Source: Mesorhizobium sp. 65-26
GTDB lineage: Bacteria; Pseudomonadota; Alphaproteobacteria; Rhizobiales; Rhizobiaceae
Length of the DNA stretch: 64,000 nucleotides
NCBI GenBank assembly: GCA_001899205.1
Contig: MKVL01000042.1
Span: 186,001-250,000, forward strand
Reading direction: 5' to 3'
The notes beneath the pieces were generated by a model. It worked only from the letters and a program-made list of their open reading frames with translations, was not told the origin of the DNA and did not search any database. Of this stretch, positions 58,337 to 64,000 are shown in pieces; position 1 is the stretch's first letter; every line of letters begins with the position of its first letter. The position numbers and the translations under genes were made by a program.

Positions 58337-58950
58337 GCCGGGAACTGGATGACTTCGCGGCGATCGTTCGCAAATGCCGCATCTGCGTCGAGCATCCGCT
58401 CGGCCGACCGCTGCCGCACGAGCCGCGGCCTGTGCTGCGGCCGTCGTCGAAGGCCCGCATCCTGATCGCGAGCCAGGCGCCCGGCACCAAAGTCCATCTG
58501 TCCGGGATGCCGTTCACCGATGCCTCAGGCGATCGCTTGCGGGACTGGCTGGGCGTGACCAGTGAGGAGTTCTACGACATCGAGAAGTTCGCCATCGTTC
58601 CGATGGGCTTCTGCTTTCCTGGTCAGGATGCAAAGGGTGGCGACCTGCCGCCGCGCCGCGAATGCGCGCCGGCTTGGCGCGAGCAATTGATGGCGTTGAT
58701 GCCGGGGATCGACCTCGTGCTGACCATCGGCATCTACGCGCAGGCCTGGCACATGGGCTCGACACGCCGCTCTTCGCTGACCGAAACCGTGATGAACTGG
58801 CGTGCCGCCTGGGACGCTTCGGTGATCCCACGGGTGCTGCCGCTGCCGCATCCGTCATGGCGCAATACGGGTTGGCTGAAGCGGAATCCATGGTTCGAAA
58901 TGGATTTGCTGCCTTTCCTCAGGTCGGAAATCCGCTATCGCCTTGCCTGA
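58333..58950 (+). CDS. Uracil-DNA glycosylase superfamily protein
   Basis: 205 residues from a GTG at 58333 that overlaps the GST stop. UDG-fold motifs: ILIASQAPGTKVHLSGMPFTDASGDRLRDWLG (motif A region, near 45-75) and the C-terminal VLPLPHPSWRNTGW (motif B, near 175). The pattern fits the family 4-like or 'UDG-family protein' group, not classical Ung. Four N-terminal and internal Cys exist (CRICVEH, FCFPG), but a full Fe-S set is not clear. It may repair deaminated bases; activity uncertain because the catalytic Asp/Asn of motif A is not obvious. Confidence 0.85.
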   Translation: MSRELDDFAAIVRKCRICVEHPLGRPLPHEPRPVLRPSSKARILIASQAPGTKVHLSGMPFTDASGDRLRDWLGVTSEEFYDIEKFAIVPMGFCFPGQDAKGGDLPPRRECAPAWREQLMALMPGIDLVLTIGIYAQAWHMGSTRRSSLTETVMNWRAAWDASVIPRVLPLPHPSWRNTGWLKRNPWFEMDLLPFLRSEIRYRLA

Positions 58951-59057
58951 GCGTAGAGCAAGCAATCACTCGTAATTCGTGCATTTTGCAGAATTTTTTT
59001 CTTGTGAAAGGGGATGGAAGGCCCGATTATAGGGAAACTATTCCTTAGGAGCTATTG

Positions 59058-59549
59058 ATGGACCGCCTTGATCGCAAAATTCTCCGCCTGCTGCAGGAGG
59101 ACGCGACGCTGGCCGTTGCCGACGTCGCCAAGAAAGTCGGCCTGTCGACGACGCCGTGCTGGCGCCGAATCCAGAAGCTTGAGGAAGAGGGTGTCATCAA
59201 GCGGCGCGTCGCCATTCTCGACCACGAGAAGGTCAATGTGCGCGTCACCGTCTTCGTTTCGATCCGCACCAATTCGCACAGTCACGAATGGCTGAGGCGG
59301 TTTTCGGAAGTCATCCAGGAATTTCCGGAGGTGGTCGAGTTCTATCGCATGAGCGGCGATGTCGATTATCTGTTGCGCGTGGTGGTGCCGGACATCGCCG
59401 CGTATGACGCCTTCTACAAGCGGCTGATCGCCAAGATCGAGATTCGTGACGTGTCGTCGTCCTTCGCGATGGAGCAGATCAAGTACACCACCGAAATGCC
59501 GCTGGATTACATGATCCTGGAGAAGGAGTCCGGCGCCAACGCTGCCTAG
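59058..59549 (+). CDS. Lrp/AsnC-family transcriptional regulator
   Basis: 163 residues from the ATG at 59058, with TAGGAG upstream. N-terminal HTH: DRLDRKILRLLQEDATLAVADVAKKVGLSTTPCWRRIQKLEEEGVI. C-terminal RAM domain (Lrp effector-binding) at 65-140: YRMSGDVDYLLRVVVPDIAAYDAFY. Such regulators answer to amino acids. No target gene is adjacent in operon or divergent order that would tell which one. The TAG stop is part of a 22-bp repeat element. Confidence 0.93.
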   Translation: MDRLDRKILRLLQEDATLAVADVAKKVGLSTTPCWRRIQKLEEEGVIKRRVAILDHEKVNVRVTVFVSIRTNSHSHEWLRRFSEVIQEFPEVVEFYRMSGDVDYLLRVVVPDIAAYDAFYKRLIAKIEIRDVSSSFAMEQIKYTTEMPLDYMILEKESGANAA

Positions 59550-59569
59550 AGCATCTTGCGGCCAAATGG
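59548..59569. repeat. 22-bp intergenic repeat, copy 1
   Basis: AGAGCATCTTGCGGCCAAAT followed by GG. It shares 17 of 22 bases with the element at 62470-62491, and both begin at or near a gene end. It overlaps the last bases of the Lrp stop codon. Confidence 0.55.
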
Positions 59570-59625
59570 GAGCATCTGGCGTCGCGCAAATGCGGCAAAA
59601 ACAAATAGATAGAGCGGATTTTGAC

Positions 59626-59646
59626 GGTTCCGTTTCAACCGGAACC
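59626..59646. terminator. Hairpin between the Lrp and DUF3299 genes
   Basis: GGTTCCG (59626-59632) pairs with CGGAACC (59640-59646) around a 7-base loop, flanked by TGAC and GGTCA. It lies just outside the 3' end of the minus-strand DUF3299 gene. No T tract on the plus strand before that gene. Confidence 0.5.
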
Positions 59647-59648
59647 GG

Positions 59649-60215
59649 TCAGCTTTTCTTCTTGTTCAGGAAATTCCACGGCGAGTTGACCGGCAACGTG
59701 ACCGTATCCGGCACGCTGTCGACGTTGACGACATCGGCCTTCCGCACGGTATAGCCCGACTGAATGATCGACACGCCGTCGAGAATGAAGAGCTGGCTTT
59801 TCTCCATGCCGGGCTGCAGCGTCCCAGTGACGGCGACCGGTTGATAGGCTTCCGGCATGCGGTAGGGGTGAGCCGGCGTGACCAGGACGATCTGGTTCGG
59901 CGGCGGCGTCGGCATATGGCTGCACGCGCCGGTCCATGGAACCAGCAGGAACTGGTAGACAAGGTCACCCTCGCGATCCACGGGCAATGCATAGCCGGCC
60001 AGCGTGATTGCCTTGCCCTGCAAGCCGGTCGACAGGGTTTCGCCGTGATCCGGCAACTTGGCGGCGATCATGGGCAGACCGACATTCTCGCCCGCTGCCT
60101 GCGTGGCGGGGCGCAGGTCCTTCCAGAGGATATGCGCGACGTCCTGCGCCGCCGCCGCTCCGGAAAATGCAAGCAGACTGGCGAACACCGCCGCTGATTT
60201 GAGAAGATCGTTCAT
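59649..60215 (-). CDS. DUF3299 family exported protein
   Basis: 188 residues. The signal peptide MNDLLKSAAVFASLLAFSGAAAA ends near residue 23. The mature part has the family pattern: ILWKDLRP, GKAITLAGYALPVDREGDLVYQFLLVPWTGACSHMPTPPPNQIV near 68-110. The Cys-His-Pro-rich segment is conserved in DUF3299 and may bind metal or heme; role unknown. Periplasmic or lipid-anchored (no lipobox seen). Gene stands alone, convergent with lrp. Confidence 0.88.
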   Translation of the reverse strand: MNDLLKSAAVFASLLAFSGAAAAQDVAHILWKDLRPATQAAGENVGLPMIAAKLPDHGETLSTGLQGKAITLAGYALPVDREGDLVYQFLLVPWTGACSHMPTPPPNQIVLVTPAHPYRMPEAYQPVAVTGTLQPGMEKSQLFILDGVSIIQSGYTVRKADVVNVDSVPDTVTLPVNSPWNFLNKKKS

Positions 60216-60291
60216 GGCGACGCACTTTCGACCACCCCGACCGCCAGGTCGAGTAAAACCGTGGTGATTCCCGGCCGGTCTTTCGGCGCGG

Positions 60292-60888
60292 TTATCGCGG
60301 AGGGTTCTCCGCCGCCAGCCGCATTACCAGGCGACGCGAGCCGGCGACACCCGTCTCGACGAAGCCGCGCGCGACAAACATGTCCCGGAATCCCATGAAC
60401 CGGTAGCTTGGCGATGCTTTCTCGACCGGATAGGCCTCGATGATGTGGGCGCCTTTGGCGAAGGCATGCTCGACAGCGGCATCCAGCAGCGCCGTCGCCA
60501 GTCCCGACCCGCGCAAGTCCCTGGGCTCGTAGAAGCAGACGATCGACCAGACGCCAGCTGCCCCTTGGTCCTGCCTGGGCGTCAGTTTCCTGTAAGTGTC
60601 GCGCGGCGCGACCGAACACCAGCCCACGGGGCGTCCTTCCGCTTCGGCGACGATGCCGACCGGCGTGCCCGCGTCGATCAGCGCCATCATCGAGCGTTTC
60701 TTATCGTCATTCTCTGCCTGCCCACGGTTCGGCAAGGGACGCCAGGCCATGCACCAGCAGTATTTCGGAGCGCCGGGCTGCTCGAACAGGCTTTCGAAAG
60801 CGCCGCGCGTCGACGGTGTCACGTCGACGAAGCGGATGTGGGCGAGATCAGGCTTTTCTGGCGGCGAGCCGCTCGAGCGTCCTGGCAT
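60292..60888 (-). CDS. GNAT-family N-acetyltransferase
   Basis: 198 residues from the ATG at 60888. GNAT core with the acetyl-CoA loop FYEPRDLRGSGLATALLDAAVEHA near 118-140 and a beta strand VGIVAEAEGRPVGWCSVAPRD before it. The first ~40 residues carry WCMAWRP. Substrate unknown. The start lies 41 bases inside the end of the AlkD-like gene, so the two are co-transcribed. Confidence 0.85.
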   Translation of the reverse strand: MPGRSSGSPPEKPDLAHIRFVDVTPSTRGAFESLFEQPGAPKYCWCMAWRPLPNRGQAENDDKKRSMMALIDAGTPVGIVAEAEGRPVGWCSVAPRDTYRKLTPRQDQGAAGVWSIVCFYEPRDLRGSGLATALLDAAVEHAFAKGAHIIEAYPVEKASPSYRFMGFRDMFVARGFVETGVAGSRRLVMRLAAENPPR

Positions 60889-61552
60889 CCGTCAACTCCT
60901 TCACCGCGTCCTTACCGATCCAGCGCGCCGACTTGTCGGCGGATGCGGCAAGTTTCCTGCTCAACGCAAGGGCGGGGACATGCAGCGATGTCGACCGCTT
61001 GCCGATCTGTCGCAGCGCCCAGTTCACCGCCTTGCGGACGAAATTGCGCTCGTCGTCGGCATGCGTTTCGATGAGCGAAAGATAGGATATGAAGGTGGCG
61101 TCCGGTTCCTTCTTGAGGTGAACCGCGGCCCAGGCCAGCATGGCGAAGGCCGTGCGGCGGACGAATTCCCGCTCGTCGGCGGCGAACACCGCGACCAGTT
61201 CGCGCCAGAATGGCGTCTCCGCGAAGAGGTCGGCAACGCCGTCGACAATCTCCCAGGAATCGAAATCACCCGACCATCGCCGGCACTGGTCGGGTGTGAG
61301 TTTCCTGGCATCGGCGGTGAAGGCCGCCAACAGGCGTGCCTCGCGGATGTTGCTTTCCCACAGCAGCAATGCGCGTTCGTGGTTCTTCCTGAGTTTGCGC
61401 GCCAGCGGTCGAAGGTCCGAATTGCCGACACCGAGGGCCGTTGCCGTGTTGATGCCGAAACGCGCCATGCCGGCACGGTTCGCTTCCGTGCCGATCGAGC
61501 GCAGATGAGCGATGATTTCCGCCGCGCTCCAGTCCGGACCGGGCAGGGACAT
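60848..61552 (-). CDS. DNA alkylation repair protein, AlkC/AlkD family
   Basis: 234 residues made largely of HEAT-like helical repeats (RRWSGDFDSWEIVDGVADLFAETPF, RTAFAMLAWAAVHLKK, ERNFVRKAVNWALRQIGK). This repeat array with an Asp and several Trp is typical of the AlkD glycosylases, which remove bulky or positively charged alkylated bases. No ATP or metal motif. Begins six bases after the downstream-numbered dehydrogenase gene and overlaps the GNAT gene; all three may form one operon with the dehydrogenase. Confidence 0.9.
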   Translation of the reverse strand: MSLPGPDWSAAEIIAHLRSIGTEANRAGMARFGINTATALGVGNSDLRPLARKLRKNHERALLLWESNIREARLLAAFTADARKLTPDQCRRWSGDFDSWEIVDGVADLFAETPFWRELVAVFAADEREFVRRTAFAMLAWAAVHLKKEPDATFISYLSLIETHADDERNFVRKAVNWALRQIGKRSTSLHVPALALSRKLAASADKSARWIGKDAVKELTDARTLERLAARKA

Positions 61553-61558
61553 GCCGTA

Positions 61559-62428
61559 TTACTTTTCCAGCCGCGCCAGCAGCGAGGACGTGTCCCAGCG
61601 CCGGCCGCCCATTTCCTGCACATCCTTGTAGAACTGGTCGACGAGCGCGGTCACTGGCAGCTTGGCGCCGTTGCGATCAGCCTCGGCGAGGCAGATGCCA
61701 AGATCCTTGCGCATCCAGTCGATGGCGAAGCCGAAATCGTATTTTCCGACATTCATCGTCTTGTGGCGGTTCTCCATCTGCCAGGAGCCGGCGGCGCCCT
61801 TGGAGATCACCTCGACGACCTTCTCGATGTCGAGCCCGGCCTTCTTGCCGAAATGGATGCCTTCGGCCAGTCCCTGCACCAGTCCGGCAATGCAGATCTG
61901 GTTGATCATCTTGGTAAGTTGCCCGGCCCCTGCGGGGCCCATCAGCCCGACCATGCGGGCATAGGCGTCGATGACCGGTCTGGCCCTGTCGAATGCCTCC
62001 TGCTCGCCGCCGACCATCACCGTCAGCACGCCGTTTTCCGCGCCCGCCTGTCCGCCGGACACCGGTGCGTCGAGAAACGAGAAGCCGCGCGCCTGCGTGG
62101 CCTGGGAGAGTTCGCGCGCGACTTCAGCCGAGGCGGTGGTGTTGTCGATGAAGATCGCGCCCTTCTTCATCGACTGGAAGGCGCCGTTGGCGCCAGTCGT
62201 CACCGAGCGCAGATCATCGTCGTTGCCGACGCAGGAGAAGACGAAATCCTTGCCAGTCGCGGCCTCCGCCGGCGTTGCAGCGACATGGCCACCATGTTCG
62301 GCAGCCCATTTTTCAGCCTTGGCGCGGGTGCGGTTGTAGACGGTGACGTCGTGGCCGCCCTTGTTCTTCAGGTGCGCGGCCATCGGATAGCCCATCACGC
62401 CAAGACCGAGAAATGCCACCGATGCCAT
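61559..62428 (-). CDS. 3-hydroxyisobutyrate dehydrogenase-family NAD(P)-dependent oxidoreductase
   Basis: 289 residues. Rossmann fold at the N-terminus (VAFLGLGVMGYPMAAHLKN), DAPVSGGQAGAENGVLTVMVGG near 118, and the catalytic Lys in GAGQLTKMINQ near 170. The family covers 3-hydroxyisobutyrate, tartronate-semialdehyde and other beta-hydroxyacid dehydrogenases; the substrate cannot be set from sequence alone. Six-base gap to the AlkD-like gene downstream. A 22-bp repeat with a small hairpin lies upstream. Confidence 0.9.
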   Translation of the reverse strand: MASVAFLGLGVMGYPMAAHLKNKGGHDVTVYNRTRAKAEKWAAEHGGHVAATPAEAATGKDFVFSCVGNDDDLRSVTTGANGAFQSMKKGAIFIDNTTASAEVARELSQATQARGFSFLDAPVSGGQAGAENGVLTVMVGGEQEAFDRARPVIDAYARMVGLMGPAGAGQLTKMINQICIAGLVQGLAEGIHFGKKAGLDIEKVVEVISKGAAGSWQMENRHKTMNVGKYDFGFAIDWMRKDLGICLAEADRNGAKLPVTALVDQFYKDVQEMGGRRWDTSSLLARLEK

Positions 62429-62469
62429 GTTTGAATGCTCCGCGAAAAATGAAATGCCGCGCAGGGTTT

Positions 62470-62491
62470 AGAGCATTTTACCGCCGAGTGG
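62470..62491. repeat. 22-bp intergenic repeat, copy 2
   Basis: AGAGCATTTTACCGCCGAGT followed by GG; 17 of 22 bases equal to copy 1. A hairpin CCGAGTG-GAAT-CACTCGG (62484-62501) overlaps its end, in the gap between the dehydrogenase and the ABC permease gene. Confidence 0.55.
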
Positions 62492-62557
62492 AATCACTCG
62501 GGGTCCCGGAATGCTGTGGGCCAAGCCAAGACAGGCGGACCAGAGGCCGCCTTGATC

Positions 62558-63379
62558 TCACCGCTTCAGATGCACGGTGATGCGGCGCTCGATCCATTCC
62601 ACGCCGTTACGCAGGATCTCGACCATCACCAGATAGACGATCGCCACCCAGATATAGGCTTGGAAGTCGAAGGATTTGGCATAGGCGAGCTTGGCGTTGC
62701 CCATCAGGTCGTAGACGGTGATGATGGCCACGATCGCCGAGGCCTTGATCATCAGGACGAGTTCGTTGCCATAGGGGCGCAGCGCCACGACAAGCGCCTG
62801 CGGCAGGATCACCTTGCGCAGCGTGAGCAGCTTGTGCAGGCCGAGCGAGGCGGCGCCCTCCCATTGGCCCCGGGGAACGCTTTCGATTGCGCCGCGCAGG
62901 ATTTCGGCCTGGTAGGCCGCGGTGTTGAGCGCGAAAGCGAAGACGCCGCAATTGAAGGCGTCACGGAAGAACCACCAGAGCCCGACACTTTCAAGCTCGA
63001 CCCGGAACGAGCCCACCCCGTAGTAGACGAGGTAGACCTGAACCAGCAGGGGCGTGCCGCGGAAGAAGTAGACGTAGCAATAGGCGAGCCCGGACAAGAT
63101 GCCGTTCTTCGACATGCGGCCATAGGTGACCGGCAGGGAGAGGATCGCGCCGGCGATCATGGAGACCACGACCAATGACAGCGTCGTCCCCAGCCCCTGG
63201 AGGTAGGCCGGCGCATAGCGGAAGAAGAAGTCGGTATTCCAGGCGGAGACGAGATAGGCGACGATGCCGAGGCCGAAGATAATCCACAGGCCGACAAGCG
63301 CGTATCCTAGAATACGGGCGCGCGACCAGCCGCGGGCCTGGGGCGGTGGCGGCTCGACGATGGTTTCAGTGACGCTCAC
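62558..63379 (-). CDS. Polar amino-acid ABC transporter permease (HisM/ArtM-like)
   Basis: 273 residues from a GTG at 63379, which overlaps the upstream stop (GTGA); open frame to 63655 is an overlap artefact. Five or more helices. The HEQRO family signature YLQGLGTTLSLVVVSM lies near 58, YVYFFRGTPLLVQVYLVYYG near 100, and the EAA loop GAIESVPRGQWEGAASLGLHKLLTLRKVILPQAL near 170. It forms the channel of an uptake system for polar amino acids or opines with the permease encoded next. Substrate-binding and ATPase genes would be outside the window or elsewhere. Confidence 0.9.
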   Translation of the reverse strand: MSVTETIVEPPPPQARGWSRARILGYALVGLWIIFGLGIVAYLVSAWNTDFFFRYAPAYLQGLGTTLSLVVVSMIAGAILSLPVTYGRMSKNGILSGLAYCYVYFFRGTPLLVQVYLVYYGVGSFRVELESVGLWWFFRDAFNCGVFAFALNTAAYQAEILRGAIESVPRGQWEGAASLGLHKLLTLRKVILPQALVVALRPYGNELVLMIKASAIVAIITVYDLMGNAKLAYAKSFDFQAYIWVAIVYLVMVEILRNGVEWIERRITVHLKR

Positions 63380-64000
63380 CGTGTCGCCCCCTTGCGTGCG
63401 AGAGAGCGCACAATGAAGCCGGTGGCGATCGATGACAGGATGGCCAGCACGAGGAAGACCAGCGCCGCAAGGCTGTAGAAGAGGAAGGAATGCTTGGTCA
63501 CACGGGCAGCCACGCCGGCGTTGCGCAACGTCTCCGCGAGGTTGACCACCGAGACCAGCGACGTGTCCTTGAGCAGGATCAGCCAGCAATTCTCCAGGCC
63601 CGGAAAGGCGATGCGCACCAGCTGCGGCAGGATCACCTTGCGCATGGTCTGCCATTTCGACAGGCCGATGGCGTAGCCGCCTTCATACTGGCCCTTCGGT
63701 ATGGCGCGGAAGGCCGAAAGGAAAACCTCGCTGGCGTAGGAGGAAAAGATCAGCGACAGCACGATCATGCCGGCGATGAAGCTGTTCACGTCGATTGTCG
63801 CGTCCGGATTGAACCAACGGATGACGTGCTGCAGCAGCAAGGGCATGCCGAAGAAGAACAGGAAGAGCGTCACCAGCTCGGGCAGGCCGCGAAACACCGT
63901 GGTGTAGATGTTGGCGGCTAGCCGCAGCGACGGTTCTTCCTGCTGCTTGGCGAAGGCGACGAAGAAGCCGATGACGAGGCCGAAGGGAAGCGTGGCGAGC
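63376..64000 (-). CDS. Polar amino-acid ABC transporter permease (HisQ/ArtQ-like), N-terminus outside window
   Basis: Partial: the reading frame continues past the right edge (..LATLPFGLVIGFFVAFAKQQEEPSLRLAANIYTTVFRGLPELVTL..), so the GTG at 63897 is internal and not a start. It carries FRGLPELVTLFLFFFGMPLLL, the EAA loop AFRAIPKGQYEGGYAIGLSKWQTMRKVILPQL, and ENCWLILLKDTSLVSVVNLAE, as in HisQ/OccQ-type subunits. Overlaps the next permease by 4 bases; the pair makes a heterodimeric channel. Confidence 0.88.
   Translation of the reverse strand, partial: LATLPFGLVIGFFVAFAKQQEEPSLRLAANIYTTVFRGLPELVTLFLFFFGMPLLLQHVIRWFNPDATIDVNSFIAGMIVLSLIFSSYASEVFLSAFRAIPKGQYEGGYAIGLSKWQTMRKVILPQLVRIAFPGLENCWLILLKDTSLVSVVNLAETLRNAGVAARVTKHSFLFYSLAALVFLVLAILSSIATGFIVRSLARKGATR

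Noticed and set aside
59058-59549. Lrp regulator as controller of the kyn module
   Set aside because: More than 50 kb away with no linking motif; the adjacent GntR is a better candidate.

Overview
This GC-rich window looks like chromosome from an alphaproteobacterium of the order Rhizobiales, most like Mesorhizobium or a relative in Phyllobacteriaceae. The evidence is the gene order ppiD-trpD-trpC-moaC-moeA with lexA-comEC nearby, a GTTC-N7-GTTC SOS box in front of lexA, a succinoglycan-type exo cluster, a DUF982 protein and a PdhS-like histidine kinase. No tRNA, rRNA, CRISPR array, transposase, integrase or phage gene was seen.

Layout. (1) 1-1960: the 3' part of comEC, converging on lexA, which carries its own SOS box. 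(2) 2057-7888: a tryptophan-degradation module with a GntR regulator, kynU, kynA, an aryl-CoA ligase of the 2-aminobenzoate type and an alpha/beta-hydrolase formamidase candidate. Together these can take tryptophan through N-formylkynurenine and kynurenine to anthranilate and anthraniloyl-CoA. (3) 7899-13303: a tightly packed minus-strand operon ppiD-trpD-trpC-moaC-moeA. The catabolic module lies between it and lexA, so an anthranilate-producing enzyme sits beside the anthranilate-consuming TrpD. (4) 13449-18165: tpiA, secG, an L,D-transpeptidase and pyrG, with several clear terminators. (5) 18280-20917: DUF1697, an NCS1 permease and DUF982.

(6) 21025-40201: an exopolysaccharide cluster nearly colinear with the Sinorhizobium meliloti succinoglycan genes: an acyltransferase, then exoP-N-O-M-A-L-K, exoT, exoW-V, exoU, exoX, and exoY-F-Q. 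ExoY primes the lipid carrier with galactose-1-phosphate. ExoA, L, M, O, U and W are glycosyltransferase candidates for the backbone and side chain. ExoV adds pyruvate, ExoT flips the repeat unit, ExoQ/P/F polymerise and export, ExoK trims the polymer and ExoX represses. The exoH-exoI pair expected between exoK and exoT is replaced by a 371-bp non-coding gap. exoZ-exoB do not follow exoQ, and the only acyltransferase lies beyond exoP. A 616-bp AT-rich, palindrome-bearing region separates exoX and exoY.

(7) 40284-49426: a LysR regulator divergent from a peptide-use operon: an M17 aminopeptidase, an S33 prolyl-iminopeptidase-like hydrolase and a five-gene Dpp/Opp-type ABC transporter. (8) 49480-64000: mostly housekeeping and small orphan genes: UvrD-like helicase, dusA, retropepsin-like protease, DUF1289, cobT, PdhS-like sensor kinase, SNase-like nuclease, GST, UDG-like protein, Lrp, DUF3299, GNAT, AlkD-like protein, a 3-hydroxyisobutyrate-dehydrogenase-family enzyme and two polar amino-acid ABC permeases, the last cut by the window edge.

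Most of the window is recognisable biology. The parts most worth following are the catabolic insertion next to the trp/moa operon, the rearranged exo cluster with its control region, and the peptide operon with its start-codon palindrome. Family and synteny statements come from memory of known proteins; no database search was run.
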